A stretch of DNA of 64,000 bases from Streptococcus timonensis (GCF_900095845.1 NZ_FMIX01000003.1:186001-250000); one strand, 5' to 3'. Numbered from the stretch's first letter, positions 49,850 to 61,749 are shown. Made by a program: numbers and translations. The notes: generated from the letters alone by a model not told the origin.

Positions 49850-51931
49850 ATGGCACGCGAATTTTCACTTGAAAAAACTCGTAATATCGGTATCATGGCT
49901 CACGTCGACGCCGGTAAAACAACTACAACTGAGCGTATCCTTTACTACACTGGTAAAATCCACAAAATCGGTGAAACTCATGAAGGTGCGTCACAAATGG
50001 ACTGGATGGAGCAAGAGCAAGAACGTGGTATCACTATCACATCTGCTGCGACAACAGCTCAATGGAACAACCACCGCGTAAACATCATCGACACACCAGG
50101 ACACGTGGACTTCACAATCGAAGTACAACGTTCTCTTCGTGTATTGGACGGTGCGGTTACAGTTCTTGACTCACAATCAGGTGTTGAGCCTCAAACTGAA
50201 ACTGTTTGGCGTCAAGCAACTGAATACGGAGTTCCACGTATCGTATTTGCCAACAAAATGGACAAAATCGGTGCTGACTTCCTTTACTCAGTAAGCACAC
50301 TTCATGACCGTCTTCAAGCAAATGCACACCCAATTCAATTGCCAATCGGTGCTGAAGATGACTTCCGTGGAATCATCGACTTGATCAAGATGAAAGCTGA
50401 AATCTATACTAACGACCTTGGTACAGATATCCTTGAAGAAGATATTCCAGCTGAATACCTTGACCAAGCACAAGAATACCGTGAAAAATTGGTTGAAGCA
50501 GTTGCTGAAACTGACGAAGAATTGATGATGAAATACCTCGAAGGTGAAGAAATCACTAACGAAGAATTGAAAGCTGGTATCCGTAAAGCGACTATCAACG
50601 TTGAATTCTTCCCAGTATTGTGTGGTTCAGCCTTCAAGAACAAAGGTGTTCAATTGATGCTTGATGCGGTTATCGACTACCTTCCAAGCCCACTTGATAT
50701 CCCAGCGATCAAAGGTATCAACCCAGATACTGAAGAAGAAGAAACTCGTCCAGCATCTGATGAAGAGCCATTTTCAGCTCTTGCCTTCAAGATCATGACT
50801 GACCCATTCGTAGGTCGTTTGACATTCTTCCGTGTTTACTCAGGTGTTCTTCAATCAGGTTCATACGTATTGAACACATCTAAAGGTAAACGTGAACGTA
50901 TCGGACGTATCCTTCAAATGCACGCTAACAGCCGTCAAGAAATCGACACTGTTTACTCAGGTGATATCGCTGCTGCCGTTGGTTTGAAAGATACTACAAC
51001 TGGTGACTCATTGACAGATGAAAAAGCCAAAATCATTCTTGAGTCAATCAACGTTCCAGAACCAGTTATCCAATTGATGGTTGAACCAAAATCTAAAGCA
51101 GACCAAGACAAGATGGGTATCGCCCTTCAAAAATTGGCTGAAGAAGATCCAACATTCCGCGTTGAAACTAACGTTGAAACTGGTGAAACAGTTATCTCTG
51201 GTATGGGTGAGCTTCACCTTGACGTCCTTGTTGACCGTATGCGTCGTGAGTTCAAAGTTGAAGCGAACGTAGGTGCTCCTCAAGTATCTTACCGTGAAAC
51301 ATTCCGCGCTTCTACTCAAGCACGTGGATTCTTCAAACGTCAGTCTGGTGGTAAAGGTCAATTCGGTGATGTATGGATTGAATTTACTCCAAATGAAGAA
51401 GGTAAAGGATTCGAATTCGAAAACGCAATCGTCGGTGGTGTGGTTCCTCGTGAATTTATCCCAGCGGTTGAAAAAGGTTTGGTAGAATCTATGGCTAACG
51501 GTGTTCTTGCTGGTTACCCAATGGTTGACGTTAAAGCTAAGCTTTACGATGGTTCATACCACGATGTCGACTCATCTGAAACTGCCTTCAAGATCGCTGC
51601 ATCTCTTGCACTTAAAGAAGCTGCTAAGACTGCACAACCAGCTATCCTTGAGCCAATGATGCTTGTAACAATCACTGTTCCTGAAGAAAACCTTGGTGAT
51701 GTTATGGGTCACGTAACTGCTCGTCGTGGACGTGTAGATGGTATGGAAGCACACGGTAACAGCCAAATCGTTCGTGCTTACGTTCCACTTGCTGAAATGT
51801 TTGGTTACGCAACAGTTCTTCGTTCTGCATCACAAGGACGTGGTACATTCATGATGGTATTCGACCACTACGAAGATGTACCTAAGTCAGTACAAGAAGA
51901 AATCATTAAGAAAAACAAAGGTGAAGACTAA
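49850..51931 (+). CDS. fusA: Elongation factor G
   Basis: 693 residues, the translocation GTPase. G1 [12 protein letters not shown], the switch region [15 protein letters not shown]3 DTPGHVDF and G4 ANKMDKIG are intact, and domains II-V are complete to the C-terminus. The ribosome-binding site is AGGAGA. It has a strong codon bias, as expected of a highly expressed gene. Confidence 0.98.
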   Translation: MAREFSLEKTRNIGIMAHVDAGKTTTTERILYYTGKIHKIGETHEGASQMDWMEQEQERGITITSAATTAQWNNHRVNIIDTPGHVDFTIEVQRSLRVLDGAVTVLDSQSGVEPQTETVWRQATEYGVPRIVFANKMDKIGADFLYSVSTLHDRLQANAHPIQLPIGAEDDFRGIIDLIKMKAEIYTNDLGTDILEEDIPAEYLDQAQEYREKLVEAVAETDEELMMKYLEGEEITNEELKAGIRKATINVEFFPVLCGSAFKNKGVQLMLDAVIDYLPSPLDIPAIKGINPDTEEEETRPASDEEPFSALAFKIMTDPFVGRLTFFRVYSGVLQSGSYVLNTSKGKRERIGRILQMHANSRQEIDTVYSGDIAAAVGLKDTTTGDSLTDEKAKIILESINVPEPVIQLMVEPKSKADQDKMGIALQKLAEEDPTFRVETNVETGETVISGMGELHLDVLVDRMRREFKVEANVGAPQVSYRETFRASTQARGFFKRQSGGKGQFGDVWIEFTPNEEGKGFEFENAIVGGVVPREFIPAVEKGLVESMANGVLAGYPMVDVKAKLYDGSYHDVDSSETAFKIAASLALKEAAKTAQPAILEPMMLVTITVPEENLGDVMGHVTARRGRVDGMEAHGNSQIVRAYVPLAEMFGYATVLRSASQGRGTFMMVFDHYEDVPKSVQEEIIKKNKGED

Positions 51932-51947
51932 TTTGTCTTCACTGTAA

Positions 51948-51973
51948 AAGAAGTCACTTTGTGGCTTCTTTTT
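51948..51973 (+). terminator. fusA terminator
   Basis: Stem aagaagtcac / gtggcttctt with a T-run. Confidence 0.85.
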
Positions 51974-52044
51974 CTATTTAGTAGAAATAGGAAAAAGTAC
52001 CTCAAATATGGTAAAATAAAAGGAGTATATTGTGAGGAAAATGG

Positions 52045-55000
52045 ATGTCAACCACTTTTGAAATTTTAATGAATCAGTTGGGAATCCCCGCTGAGATAAG
52101 AAAACATGAGGCCTTCTCTCAGGCTGAAATAGAACAAGTTCTTGTGCATAAGCGCAGTAAAATCTGGGAGTTTCATTTTGTATTTGAGAATATTCTACCA
52201 TTTGAGGTTTTTCTGGAACTGAAGAAGGGTCTGAAAGAAGAATTTTCAAAGACTGGAAATCAGGCTAGTTTTGAGATTAAAACTCGAAGTCAAGCTTTTT
52301 CAAGAGAGCTTTTACAGGCCTACTATAGGGAGGCTTTTTCAGATGGACCTTGTTCTAGTCAAGGATTTCGGACCATGTATCAGGATTTTCAGGTTCGATT
52401 TGAAAATGATCAGTTGATTATTGAGGCTTCTGAAGCAGCAGACACAGAGCATTTCAGGAAAAATCACCTGCCTAATCTTGTCAAACAGTTGGAAGAATTT
52501 GGTTTTCCTAAATTAACCTTCCGATTGGAAAAAAATGAGGACCTGACCAAGGAAGAACAAGAAATCTTCCATACAGAGAATCAAATGATTGTTCAGGCTG
52601 CTAATGACGAAACCCTTCGAGCTATGGAGCAACTGGAACAGATGACACCGCCCCCTCCAGTTGAGGACAAATCTGTCTTTGATTTCCAAGCCAAGAAGGC
52701 GGCTGCTAAGCCTAAACTTGACAAGGCAGAGATTACTCCAATGATTGAGGTCAATACCGAAGAAAATCGATTGGTTTTTGAAGGGGTTGTATTTGATGTG
52801 GAGCATAAGGTGACTAGAACAGGTCGTGTCTTGATTAATTTCAAGATGACTGACTATACGTCTAGTTTCTCTATGCAAAAATGGGTCAAAAATGAAGAGG
52901 AAGCTCAGAAGTTTGATATCATTAAGAAAAATTCATGGCTCCGTGTTCGTGGAAATGTCGAGGTCAATAATTTCACACGAGATTTGACCATGAATGTACA
53001 AGATGTGCAGGAAGTAGTTCACTATGAACGTAAGGACTTGATGCCAGAAGGTGAGCGTCGCGTTGAGTTTCATGCCCATACCAATATGTCGACTATGGAT
53101 GCTCTTCCTGAGGTCGAAGAAATCGTTGGAACAGCAGCAAAATGGGGCCACAAAGCAGTGGCAATCACAGACCACGGTAATGTTCAGTCTTTCCCTCACG
53201 GTTATAAGGCAGCCAAGAAAGCTGGGATTCAGCTCATTTATGGAATGGAAGCAAATATCGTTGAGGATCGTGTTCCTATCGTCTATAACGAAGTGGAGAT
53301 GGATCTTTCTGAAGCTACCTATGTAGTCTTTGACGTGGAAACGACTGGTCTATCTGCTATCTATAACGATTTGATTCAGGTGGCAGCTTCCAAGATGTAT
53401 AAGGGTAATATCATTGCTGAGTTTGATGAGTTTATCAATCCAGGGCATCCTTTGTCAGCTTTTACAACTGAATTGACTGGGATTACTGATGACCATGTAA
53501 AAAATGCTAAACCCTTGGTTCAAGTTCTGAAAGAATTCCAAGAATTCTGTAAAGATACAGTTCTTGTAGCCCATAATGCAAGCTTTGACGTAGGTTTTAT
53601 GAATGCCAACTATGAGCGTCACGGTCTTCCAAAAATTACTCAACCTGTCATCGATACGCTAGAGTTCGCTAGAAATCTCTATCCAGAGTACAAGCGACAT
53701 GGTTTGGGACCCTTGACCAAACGTTTTGGTGTAGCTCTAGAACATCACCATATGGCCAACTATGATGCGGAAGCAACTGGCCGTCTGCTCTTTATCTTTA
53801 TCAAAGAAGTAGCAGAAAAACACGGTGTGACGGACTTAGCACGATTAAACCTTGATTTAATCAGTCCAGACTCATATAAAAAAGCTCGAGTCAAGCATGC
53901 GACCATCTATGTAAAAAATCAGGTGGGCTTGAAAAATATCTTTAAGTTGGTGTCTCTCTCAAATACCCAGTACTTTGAAGGAGTTCCACGGATTCCACGT
54001 ACGGTGCTAGATGCCCATCGAGAGGGTTTGATCTTAGGTTCAGCCTGTACAGAAGGGGAAGTCTTTGATGCAGTTGTGTCACAAGGGGTAGATGCGGCAG
54101 TCGAAGTAGCTAAATACTATGACTTTATCGAGGTGATGCCTCCGGCTATCTATGCCCCTCTGATTGCCAAAGAGCAGGTCAAGGACATGGAGGAACTTCA
54201 GACCATCATCAAGAGCTTGATTGAGGTCGGAGACCGTCTCGATAAGCCTGTTCTTGCGACAGGAAATGTCCACTATCTCGAACCTGAGGATGAGATTTAT
54301 CGCGAAATCATCGTGCGAAGTCTGGGTCAGGGTGCTATGATTAACCGTACGATCGGTCACGGAGAAGCTGCCCAACCAGCTCCGCTACCCAAGGCACACT
54401 TTAGAACAACCAATGAAATGTTGGACGAATTTGCCTTTCTAGGAGAAGATTTGGCTCGTAAGATTGTCATTGAAAATACCAATGCCTTGGCAGAAATCTT
54501 TGAGCCTGTTGAGGTCGTTAAAGGCGACTTGTATACACCTTTCATTGAACAAGCCGAGGAAACGGTCGCCGAGTTAACCTATAAAAAAGCTTTTGAAATC
54601 TATGGAAATCCACTCCCAGATATCGTTGATTTACGGATTGAAAAGGAACTAACCTCTATTCTGGGGAATGGATTTGCTGTGATTTATCTGGCTTCACAGA
54701 TGCTAGTACAGCGCTCCAATGAACGGGGTTACTTGGTTGGTTCTCGTGGGTCTGTTGGATCTAGTTTTGTTGCGACCATGATTGGAATTACCGAGGTCAA
54801 TCCTCTCTCTCCTCACTATGTCTGTGGTCAGTGTCAGTACAGTGAATTTATCACGGATGGTTCCTACGGTTCAGGCTTTGATATGCCAAATAAAGACTGT
54901 CCAAACTGTGGCCACAAACTAAGCAAGAATGGCCAGGACATTCCTTTCGAGACCTTCCTTGGTTTTGATGGGGATAAGGTACCTGATATCGATTTGAACT

Positions 55001-56439
55001 TCTCAGGTGAAGACCAGCCAAGCGCCCACTTGGATGTTCGTGATATCTTTGGGGAAGAATATGCCTTCCGTGCAGGAACGGTTGGTACGGTGGCTGCTAA
55101 AACAGCCTATGGATTTGTCAAAGGTTACGAGCGTGACTATGGCAAATTCTACCGAGAAGCCGAAGTTGAGCGCTTAGCCCAAGGAGCTGCTGGTGTTAAA
55201 CGTACGACCGGTCAGCACCCAGGAGGAATCGTTGTTATCCCTAACTATATGGATGTCTATGACTTTACTCCAGTACAGTATCCTGCAGATGATGTAACTG
55301 CTGAATGGCAGACCACTCACTTTAACTTCCACGATATCGATGAGAACGTCCTCAAGCTCGATGTCCTTGGTCATGATGATCCGACCATGATTCGCAAGCT
55401 CCAGGACTTGTCAGGCATTGATCCAAATGATATTCCTATGGATGATCCTGGTGTCATGGCTCTCTTTTCAGGCACAGATATCCTTGGAGTGACACCTGAG
55501 CAAATCGGTACCTCAACTGGTATGCTTGGTATTCCAGAGTTTGGAACTAACTTTGTTCGAGGGATGGTTGATGAAACCCATCCGACGACCTTTGCTGAGT
55601 TGCTTCAGCTTTCTGGTTTGTCTCACGGTACCGACGTATGGTTGGGAAATGCCCAAGACTTGATTAAGGCTGGAATTGCGGACCTATCAACCGTTATCGG
55701 ATGTCGGGATGACATCATGGTTTACCTCATGCACGCAGGTCTAGATCCAAAGATGGCCTTTACCATCATGGAACGAGTGCGTAAGGGATTGTGGCTCAAA
55801 ATATCAGAAGAAGAACGCAATGGTTATATCGAAGCCATGAAGGCCAATAATGTGCCTGAGTGGTATATCGAATCTTGTGGAAAAATCAAGTACATGTTTC
55901 CTAAAGCCCATGCGGCAGCTTACGTTATGATGGCCCTTCGAGTAGCCTACTTCAAGGTTCACCATCCGATTTATTATTACTGTGCTTACTTCTCAATCCG
56001 TGCCAAGGCCTTTGATATCAAGACCATGGGTGCAGGCTTGGATGCCATCAAGCGCAAGATGCAAGAAATTGCTGAAAAGCGGAAGAACAATGAAGCTTCC
56101 AACGTAGAAATTGACCTTTACACCACACTTGAAATCGTCAATGAGATGTGGGAACGTGGCTTCAAGTTTGGTAAGCTTGACCTCTATCGCAGTGATGCGA
56201 CTGAATTCCTCATCGATGGGGACACCCTCATCCCGCCGTTTGTCGCTATGGATGGTCTGGGAGAGAACGTTGCCAAGCAATTGGTTCGTGCCCGCCAAGA
56301 GGGAGAATTCCTCTCTAAAACAGAACTCCGCAAGCGTGGAGGACTCTCATCAACCTTGGTTGAAAAGATGGATGAAATGGGAATTCTCGGCAATATGCCA
56401 GAGGACAATCAGTTGAGTTTGTTTGATGATTTGTTTTAA
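52045..56439 (+). CDS. polC: DNA polymerase III PolC (gram-positive replicative polymerase)
   Basis: 1464 residues. The order is an N-terminal domain, an OB fold (about 235-330), a PHP domain split around the exonuclease ([20 protein letters not shown]), a 3'-5' exonuclease DEDD domain ([20 protein letters not shown], then [13 protein letters not shown] and [11 protein letters not shown]), a zinc-binding segment (CGQCQYSEF and CPNCGHKL) and a C-family catalytic core ([12 protein letters not shown]). All are complete. It carries out leading-strand synthesis with built-in proofreading. Confidence 0.98.
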   Translation: MSTTFEILMNQLGIPAEIRKHEAFSQAEIEQVLVHKRSKIWEFHFVFENILPFEVFLELKKGLKEEFSKTGNQASFEIKTRSQAFSRELLQAYYREAFSDGPCSSQGFRTMYQDFQVRFENDQLIIEASEAADTEHFRKNHLPNLVKQLEEFGFPKLTFRLEKNEDLTKEEQEIFHTENQMIVQAANDETLRAMEQLEQMTPPPPVEDKSVFDFQAKKAAAKPKLDKAEITPMIEVNTEENRLVFEGVVFDVEHKVTRTGRVLINFKMTDYTSSFSMQKWVKNEEEAQKFDIIKKNSWLRVRGNVEVNNFTRDLTMNVQDVQEVVHYERKDLMPEGERRVEFHAHTNMSTMDALPEVEEIVGTAAKWGHKAVAITDHGNVQSFPHGYKAAKKAGIQLIYGMEANIVEDRVPIVYNEVEMDLSEATYVVFDVETTGLSAIYNDLIQVAASKMYKGNIIAEFDEFINPGHPLSAFTTELTGITDDHVKNAKPLVQVLKEFQEFCKDTVLVAHNASFDVGFMNANYERHGLPKITQPVIDTLEFARNLYPEYKRHGLGPLTKRFGVALEHHHMANYDAEATGRLLFIFIKEVAEKHGVTDLARLNLDLISPDSYKKARVKHATIYVKNQVGLKNIFKLVSLSNTQYFEGVPRIPRTVLDAHREGLILGSACTEGEVFDAVVSQGVDAAVEVAKYYDFIEVMPPAIYAPLIAKEQVKDMEELQTIIKSLIEVGDRLDKPVLATGNVHYLEPEDEIYREIIVRSLGQGAMINRTIGHGEAAQPAPLPKAHFRTTNEMLDEFAFLGEDLARKIVIENTNALAEIFEPVEVVKGDLYTPFIEQAEETVAELTYKKAFEIYGNPLPDIVDLRIEKELTSILGNGFAVIYLASQMLVQRSNERGYLVGSRGSVGSSFVATMIGITEVNPLSPHYVCGQCQYSEFITDGSYGSGFDMPNKDCPNCGHKLSKNGQDIPFETFLGFDGDKVPDIDLNFSGEDQPSAHLDVRDIFGEEYAFRAGTVGTVAAKTAYGFVKGYERDYGKFYREAEVERLAQGAAGVKRTTGQHPGGIVVIPNYMDVYDFTPVQYPADDVTAEWQTTHFNFHDIDENVLKLDVLGHDDPTMIRKLQDLSGIDPNDIPMDDPGVMALFSGTDILGVTPEQIGTSTGMLGIPEFGTNFVRGMVDETHPTTFAELLQLSGLSHGTDVWLGNAQDLIKAGIADLSTVIGCRDDIMVYLMHAGLDPKMAFTIMERVRKGLWLKISEEERNGYIEAMKANNVPEWYIESCGKIKYMFPKAHAAAYVMMALRVAYFKVHHPIYYYCAYFSIRAKAFDIKTMGAGLDAIKRKMQEIAEKRKNNEASNVEIDLYTTLEIVNEMWERGFKFGKLDLYRSDATEFLIDGDTLIPPFVAMDGLGENVAKQLVRARQEGEFLSKTELRKRGGLSSTLVEKMDEMGILGNMPEDNQLSLFDDLF

Positions 56440-56461
56440 GAGGTAGAACGGAGGATATTTC

Positions 56462-56614
56462 ATGAAACTAAGAATTTTTGCGGAAGACAAGCCGGCTGAG
56501 AAGGTGTTTGAGTATCAATTGGAACTTGCTGATCAGACAATTCTTCTATCGACAGCACTCTTGTCTAGTGCTATTGCTTTAGCAGGATTATTTTCTGCTT
56601 TGAAAGAAAAATAA
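56462..56614 (+). CDS. Small membrane protein between polC and pepS
   Basis: 50 residues, MKLRIFAEDKPAEKVFEYQL onward, with one C-terminal hydrophobic segment (about 28-45). The ribosome-binding site is GGAGG. It starts 22 bp after polC. Small frames at this position occur in related streptococci. Function unknown. Confidence 0.6.
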   Translation: MKLRIFAEDKPAEKVFEYQLELADQTILLSTALLSSAIALAGLFSALKEK

Positions 56615-56634
56615 AAATAGAAAAGAGAAACAAG

Positions 56635-57876
56635 ATGGTTTTACCAAATTTTAAAGAAAATCTAGAAAAATACGCTAAGCTTTTGGTTGCAAACGGAGTG
56701 AACGTGCAACCTGGTCATACCTTGGCTCTCTCTATCGATGTGGAGCAACGCGAGTTGGCTCACTTAATCGTCAAAGAAGCCTATGCACTTGGAGTCCATG
56801 AAGTTATCGTTCAATGGGCAGATGATTTTGTAAACCGTGAAAAATTCCTTCACGCGCCGATGGAGCGTTTGGACAATGTGCCAGAATACAAGATTGCTGA
56901 GATGAACTACCTTCTTGAAAACAAAGCAAGTCGTCTCGGTGTTCGTTCTTCTGACCCAGGTGCCTTGAACGGAGTAGATGCTGAAAAACTCTCAGCTTCT
57001 GCTAAAGCTATGGGAATTGCCATGAAGCCAATGCGTATCGCAACTCAATCTAACAAGGTTAGCTGGACTGTAGCAGCAGCAGCTGGACTTGAGTGGGCTA
57101 AAAAAGTCTTTCCAAATGCTGCAAGCGACGAAGAAGCAGTGGATCTCCTTTGGGACCAAATTTTTAAGACTTGCCGTATCTACGAAGAAGATCCAGTTAA
57201 GGCTTGGGAAGAACATGCAGCAATCTTGAAGAGCAAGGCGCAAATGCTCAACAAAGAGCAATTCTCAGCTCTTCACTACACTGCTCCTGGAACAGACTTG
57301 ACACTTGGCTTGCCGAAGAACCACGTTTGGGAATCTGCCGGAGCAATCAACGCTCAAGGCGAAGGTTTCTTGCCAAATATGCCAACAGAAGAGGTCTTTA
57401 CAGCCCCTGATTTCCGTCGCGCAGATGGTTATGTAACATCTACAAAACCTCTTAGCTACAACGGAAATATCATCGAAGGCATCAAGGTGACCTTTGAAAA
57501 TGGTCAAATCGTTGATATCACAGCTGAAAAGGGTGATCAGGTTATGAAGGATCTTGTCTTTAAGAATGCTGGTGCGCGTGCCTTGGGTGAATGTGCCTTG
57601 GTACCAGATCCAAGCCCAATTTCACAATCAGGAATTACTTTCTTTAACACCCTTTTTGATGAAAATGCTTCTAACCACTTGGCTATTGGTGCAGCCTATG
57701 CAACGAGCGTTGTTGGTGGAGCTGAGATGAGCGAAGAAGAGCTGGAAGCTGCAGGACTTAATCGTTCAGACGTTCACGTTGACTTTATGATTGGTTCGAA
57801 CCAAATGGATATCGATGGTATCCGTGAGGATGGAACACGTGTACCACTCTTCCGTAATGGAGATTGGGCAATTTAA
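56635..57876 (+). CDS. pepS: Aminopeptidase PepS (M29 family)
   Basis: 413 residues of the thermophilic-type metalloaminopeptidase family M29. Metal ligands lie in NMPTEEVFTAPDFRRADGYV (Glu), GARALGECALVPDPSPISQS (Glu), NHLAIGAAYAT (His) and the C-terminal HVDFMIGSNQMDID (His, Asp). It is a cytosolic peptidase for peptide nutrition. Confidence 0.95.
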   Translation: MVLPNFKENLEKYAKLLVANGVNVQPGHTLALSIDVEQRELAHLIVKEAYALGVHEVIVQWADDFVNREKFLHAPMERLDNVPEYKIAEMNYLLENKASRLGVRSSDPGALNGVDAEKLSASAKAMGIAMKPMRIATQSNKVSWTVAAAAGLEWAKKVFPNAASDEEAVDLLWDQIFKTCRIYEEDPVKAWEEHAAILKSKAQMLNKEQFSALHYTAPGTDLTLGLPKNHVWESAGAINAQGEGFLPNMPTEEVFTAPDFRRADGYVTSTKPLSYNGNIIEGIKVTFENGQIVDITAEKGDQVMKDLVFKNAGARALGECALVPDPSPISQSGITFFNTLFDENASNHLAIGAAYATSVVGGAEMSEEELEAAGLNRSDVHVDFMIGSNQMDIDGIREDGTRVPLFRNGDWAI

Positions 57877-57885
57877 GGAGAAACT

Positions 57886-58116
57886 ATGATTGGAAGTATG
57901 TTTGTCGGTCTTTTGATCGGACTATTAGCAGGAGCTATCACCAATCGTGGAGAACGGATGGGATGCTTCGGGAAAATGTTCCTGGGTTGGATTGGTGCTT
58001 TCCTGGGTCAAATGCTTTTTGGAACTTGGGGCCCTATCTTAGCTGATACGGCTATTATCCCATCAGTTTTAGGAGCCATGATTTTATTAGCCATCTTTTG
58101 GAAAAAAGACAGCTAG
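57886..58116 (+). CDS. Second GlsB/YeaQ-family membrane protein
   Basis: 76 residues, MIGSMFVGLLIGLLAGAITN onward, with GWIGAFLGQMLFGTWGPILA, the same core as the 31873 protein (SVGQSLFGTWGPSLAG). Here it follows pepS by 9 bp rather than heading a stress operon. A terminator follows at 58138. Confidence 0.88.
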   Translation: MIGSMFVGLLIGLLAGAITNRGERMGCFGKMFLGWIGAFLGQMLFGTWGPILADTAIIPSVLGAMILLAIFWKKDS

Positions 58117-58137
58117 TTTTAACTTGCTAGAACAGAT

Positions 58138-58170
58138 AAAGAGGTTGGAAATCTTCTAACCTCTTTTTTA
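58138..58170 (+). terminator. Terminator after the GlsB-like gene
   Basis: Stem aaagaggtt / aacctcttt with a T-run. Confidence 0.88.
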
Positions 58171-58241
58171 TGAGCTGAAAAAGACTGATATGCGACTAGC
58201 TTGGCTTTCAGTGACTGGTCCTTTTTATATTGCCTCAAGTA

Positions 58242-58259
58242 TGGTACAATAAAAACATG
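58242..58259 (+). promoter_or_regulatory. Extended -10 promoter placing the start site on the LysR ATG
   Basis: TGG-TACAAT at 58242-58250, then only 6 bp to the ATG at 58257-58259. The expected transcription start coincides with the start codon. Confidence 0.65.
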
Positions 58260-59165
58260 AGAATTCAACAATTACACTATATTATCAAAATCGTAGAGAC
58301 TGGTTCGATGAATGAGGCTGCCAAGCAACTCTTTATTACACAACCGAGTCTATCAAATGCCGTTCGTGACCTAGAAAATGAGATGGGAATTGAGATTTTT
58401 ATCCGAAATCCTAAGGGAATTACCCTCACACGTGATGGGATGGAGTTTCTATCCTATGCCCGTCAGGTTGTCGAGCAAACGCAACTTCTAGAAGAACGCT
58501 ATAAGAACCCAATCGCTCATCGCGAGCTTTTTAGTGTGTCTTCGCAACACTATGCCTTTGTAGTTAATGCCTTTGTTTCCTTGCTCAAGAAAAGCGATAT
58601 GGAAAAGTACGAGCTTTTTTTGCGTGAAACCAGAACTTGGGAGATCATCGATGACGTCAAAAACTTCCGAAGTGAAGTGGGAGTTCTCTTTTTAAATAGC
58701 TATAACCGGGACGTTCTTTCGAAGATGTTGGATGACAACCATCTGGTTGCCCACCATCTCTTTACAGCCCAACCCCATATCTTTGTCAGCAAAACCAACC
58801 CTCTTGCTAAAAGAGACAAGGTGCAGTTGGCAGATCTAGAAGACTTCCCATACTTGAGCTATGACCAAGGTACCCATAATTCCTTCTACTTCTCAGAAGA
58901 GATTTTGTCACAAGAACACCACAAGAAATCCATCGTTGTTAGTGACCGTGCGACCTTGTTCAATCTCTTGATTGGTTTGGATGGCTATACCATCGCGACT
59001 GGTATCCTTAATAGTAACCTCAATGGAGACAATATCGTTTCGATTCCACTTGATATTGATGATCCCATTGAATTGGTTTATATCCAGCATGAGAAAACTA
59101 GCTTGTCTAAGATGGGTGAACGCTTCATCGAGTACCTACTTGAAGAAGTTCGCTTTGATAAGTAA
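58257..59165 (+). CDS. LysR-family transcriptional regulator
   Basis: 302 residues. The N-terminal winged helix (MRIQQLHYIIKIVETGSMNE, then AAKQLFITQPSLSNAVRDLE) and C-terminal substrate-binding domain are complete. It resembles CpsY/MetR-type streptococcal regulators of methionine or envelope functions; I do not assign a name. No Shine-Dalgarno precedes the ATG, and the promoter suggests a leaderless transcript. The open frame extends upstream to 58230, but that lies inside the promoter. Confidence 0.88.
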   Translation: MRIQQLHYIIKIVETGSMNEAAKQLFITQPSLSNAVRDLENEMGIEIFIRNPKGITLTRDGMEFLSYARQVVEQTQLLEERYKNPIAHRELFSVSSQHYAFVVNAFVSLLKKSDMEKYELFLRETRTWEIIDDVKNFRSEVGVLFLNSYNRDVLSKMLDDNHLVAHHLFTAQPHIFVSKTNPLAKRDKVQLADLEDFPYLSYDQGTHNSFYFSEEILSQEHHKKSIVVSDRATLFNLLIGLDGYTIATGILNSNLNGDNIVSIPLDIDDPIELVYIQHEKTSLSKMGERFIEYLLEEVRFDK

Positions 59166-59193
59166 TTTGAATAAATGAGAAGAGAAAAGAAGA

Positions 59194-60231
59194 ATGACGA
59201 CATTAAATACAAATGATTTTGATTTTCACTTGCCTGAGGAGTTGATTGCACAAACACCTTTGGAAAAGCGCGATGCCTCTAAACTCTTGATGGTCAATCG
59301 CCAGACTGGAGAATTTCAAGATCGCCACTTTCACTCCATTATCGAAATGCTAGAGCCAGGTGATGCCCTGGTTATGAATGATACCCGCGTACTGCCAGCT
59401 CGACTTCATGGTCAAAAAGAAGAAACAGGGGGCCATGTTGAACTCTTGCTTTTGAAAAATACAGCAGGAGACGAATGGGAAGTACTGGCGAAGCCAGCCA
59501 AACGTCTCAAGGTCGGCACCCGCGTTATCTTTGGTGATGGTCGACTTAGCGCAGTCGTGACTGAGGAATTACCCCATGGCGGCCGTATTGTCCGTTTTGA
59601 ATATGAGGGGATTTTCTTAGAAGTACTTGAAAGTCTTGGAGAAATGCCTTTGCCTCCGTATATCCACGAAAAATTGGATGACCGTGAACGTTACCAGACA
59701 GTCTATGCCAAGGAGAGTGGATCAGCCGCTGCCCCAACTGCAGGTTTGCATTTTACCAAAGAATTACTAGAAGAAATCCAGCAAAAAGGCGTTCATCTAG
59801 TCTACCTGACCTTGCACGTTGGACTTGGGACCTTTAGACCTGTTTCAGTAGATAATCTGGATGAGCACGAGATGCACTCAGAGTTTTATCAATTGTCTGA
59901 GGAAGCTGCAGCGACCTTGCGTCAGGTCAAAGAAAATGGTGGCCGTGTCATTGCTGTGGGGACAACCTCTATCCGTACGCTAGAGACTATCGGAAGCAAG
60001 TTTGACGGCCAAATCCAGGCCAATTCTGGCTGGACCAATATCTTTATCAAGCCAGGCTATGACTGGAAGGTGGTGGATGCTTTTTCTACTAACTTCCATT
60101 TGCCAAAGTCTACCTTGGTCATGCTTGTCTCAGCTTTTGCAGGCCGTGAATTGGTCCTCAAAGCCTACCAACATGCTATCGATGGGAAATACCGTTTCTT
60201 TAGCTTTGGCGATGCCATGTTTATCTACTAA
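59194..60231 (+). CDS. queA: S-adenosylmethionine:tRNA ribosyltransferase-isomerase QueA
   Basis: 345 residues. It transfers and isomerises the ribosyl group of SAM onto preQ1 in tRNA to form epoxyqueuosine. Motifs are [20 protein letters not shown], the TRVLPARL loop, [13 protein letters not shown] and the C-terminal [17 protein letters not shown]. The ribosome-binding site is AGAAGAG. A terminator-like hairpin follows at 60259-60291. Confidence 0.96.
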   Translation: MTTLNTNDFDFHLPEELIAQTPLEKRDASKLLMVNRQTGEFQDRHFHSIIEMLEPGDALVMNDTRVLPARLHGQKEETGGHVELLLLKNTAGDEWEVLAKPAKRLKVGTRVIFGDGRLSAVVTEELPHGGRIVRFEYEGIFLEVLESLGEMPLPPYIHEKLDDRERYQTVYAKESGSAAAPTAGLHFTKELLEEIQQKGVHLVYLTLHVGLGTFRPVSVDNLDEHEMHSEFYQLSEEAAATLRQVKENGGRVIAVGTTSIRTLETIGSKFDGQIQANSGWTNIFIKPGYDWKVVDAFSTNFHLPKSTLVMLVSAFAGRELVLKAYQHAIDGKYRFFSFGDAMFIY

Positions 60232-60258
60232 AAAGCAATGAAATAAAGACTAGAGAAA

Positions 60259-60291
60259 GAAGGGCTATTCCTACTTGGATTAGCCTTTTTT
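60259..60291 (+). terminator. queA terminator
   Basis: Imperfect stem gaagggctattcc / ggattagccttt followed by six T. Confidence 0.7.
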
Positions 60292-60415
60292 CAATTTAAC
60301 TAGCTATTGAATAAAAACGAAATAAATGATACACTGAAAGCAATGAGTTAGCCATCAAAATTATATGTAAAACTAGGCTAGCCACTTTAAACGACATATG
60401 TCAAAGGAGATTTTT

Positions 60416-60979
60416 ATGACTAACAAAACATTGCGCTATACAAGCCTATCAGTACTGACCTTGTTAGCTGCTATTACATTAGCTGCTTGTGGTGGAAAGG
60501 CTGACAAGAATACTTCAGCTTCAAATCAAAAGGAAACAACAACTCAAGTAACGACGGCTTCAGCAAGTAAAACAGAAGCAGGCCAAAAAGAGGGGCAGAA
60601 GTCTGAGGCAAGTAGTGGGTCAGATGCTAAAACGACGCAAGCAGAACAAAAGGAAGATAAGCAAAAGTCACAAGAAGCTTACGCTAAATTTGTGGGAACT
60701 TGGGAAAATTATGCAGGAACAACTGCAACAGTTACATCTGATGGAATTGTAACAATCCAAAGTTCAAAAGGAACCTTTAATTATGAGATGGGACGAGTAG
60801 AGGAAAAAAATGGTTATTACTCAGCAGGCATCCAACTCGTTGATGGTGGAGAAGGTGCTCGCCTTATCTACACTCCAGCGGGAGTCCAAAATGAATTGAC
60901 AGGTACAGATGGTAGCCAAGAAGTCTTGTCTATCGGCCAATCACCAAGTGACAAGGATAGTCATTTTTACCGTAACTAA
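60416..60979 (+). CDS. Lipoprotein with low-complexity linker
   Basis: 187 residues from MTNKTLRYTSLSVLTLLAAI. The lipobox is LAAC (Cys24). A Ser/Thr/Lys/Gln-rich linker (about 25-90) leads to a small C-terminal beta domain (KFVGTWENYAGTTATVTSDG ...). It has the same plan as the ICE lipoprotein at 6900 but no close similarity. The start at 60416 has AAAGGAGA; the in-frame ATG at 60398 lacks one. Confidence 0.8.
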   Translation: MTNKTLRYTSLSVLTLLAAITLAACGGKADKNTSASNQKETTTQVTTASASKTEAGQKEGQKSEASSGSDAKTTQAEQKEDKQKSQEAYAKFVGTWENYAGTTATVTSDGIVTIQSSKGTFNYEMGRVEEKNGYYSAGIQLVDGGEGARLIYTPAGVQNELTGTDGSQEVLSIGQSPSDKDSHFYRN

Positions 60980-61047
60980 GAATACCAGTAAGAAGTAAGG
61001 GTGTAGAAACGCCCTTGCTTTTTAAACAGTTTTAAAAGGAGTATAAA

Positions 61048-61605
61048 ATGATAATGCCTTTTGTTTTTTTCTTTATCATCTTTATGTTATTCATCTTTGT
61101 TATAGCAGGGATTGTTTATTGGGCCATTAGCTACGCCAATAAACACAACAATGAATATCTAGCCTTTGCAACTGCGCACGGATATCAATTTGACCAAGCT
61201 CAAGGTAGAGACAACTATAGGGATTACTCAAGTAGAACGATATCTAGTACGCTTACTATAACTCCTACCCAAAGTCCCTATGTAGAAAAATATGCCAATT
61301 TCAGCTATTATCCTTTTGGGTGTGGTCATGAGAGAAAAGTTGCCTATGTCATCTCTGGTAACTACAAGGGTAAACAATTCCGGGCTTTCACTTATCATTT
61401 TAGAGGCAATACAATTGAGGGGACAGAAATAGGTGGTGTCTTTAATGTTGTCATGATTGAATGCCCAGATACACCAAAAGGTCAGCTTTCAGAGCAAGTT
61501 TTCTACGAAAATGGCTTTCTTTGTGGATATCAACATGGAAACCTAAACGTGGAAACCATTCATGATCGAGTGAACCAACTAGGAAATATTGCTCAAGGTT
61601 TATAA
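61048..61605 (+). CDS. Membrane-anchored protein of unknown function
   Basis: 185 residues. A strong N-terminal membrane segment (about 4-28) is followed by a soluble domain with CGHERKVAYVISGNYKGKQF and IECPDTPKGQLSEQVFYENG. The ribosome-binding site is AAAGGAG. First of a run of small membrane-protein genes. No family recognised. Confidence 0.72.
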   Translation: MIMPFVFFFIIFMLFIFVIAGIVYWAISYANKHNNEYLAFATAHGYQFDQAQGRDNYRDYSSRTISSTLTITPTQSPYVEKYANFSYYPFGCGHERKVAYVISGNYKGKQFRAFTYHFRGNTIEGTEIGGVFNVVMIECPDTPKGQLSEQVFYENGFLCGYQHGNLNVETIHDRVNQLGNIAQGL

Positions 61606-61671
61606 TTCTCTCACTTTTTATCTTTCTTGGGAGAAAGTTCTGTCAATTGTGCCATAAAATTGGAGGAGTAA

Positions 61672-61749
61672 ATGAAGAAAAAATCTCTTTTTCAGGGAAG
61701 TTTTAAGAAAAACAGTTGGTTAGAGGAGAAAGACAAGCATGCTTTTTAG
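61672..61749 (+). CDS. Very small basic protein (25 residues)
   Basis: MKKKSLFQGSFKKNSWLEEK and five more residues, with a strong GGAGGA ribosome-binding site. It overlaps the next start by 11 bp. It may be a leader peptide giving translational coupling rather than a functional protein. Confidence 0.5.
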   Translation: MKKKSLFQGSFKKNSWLEEKDKHAF

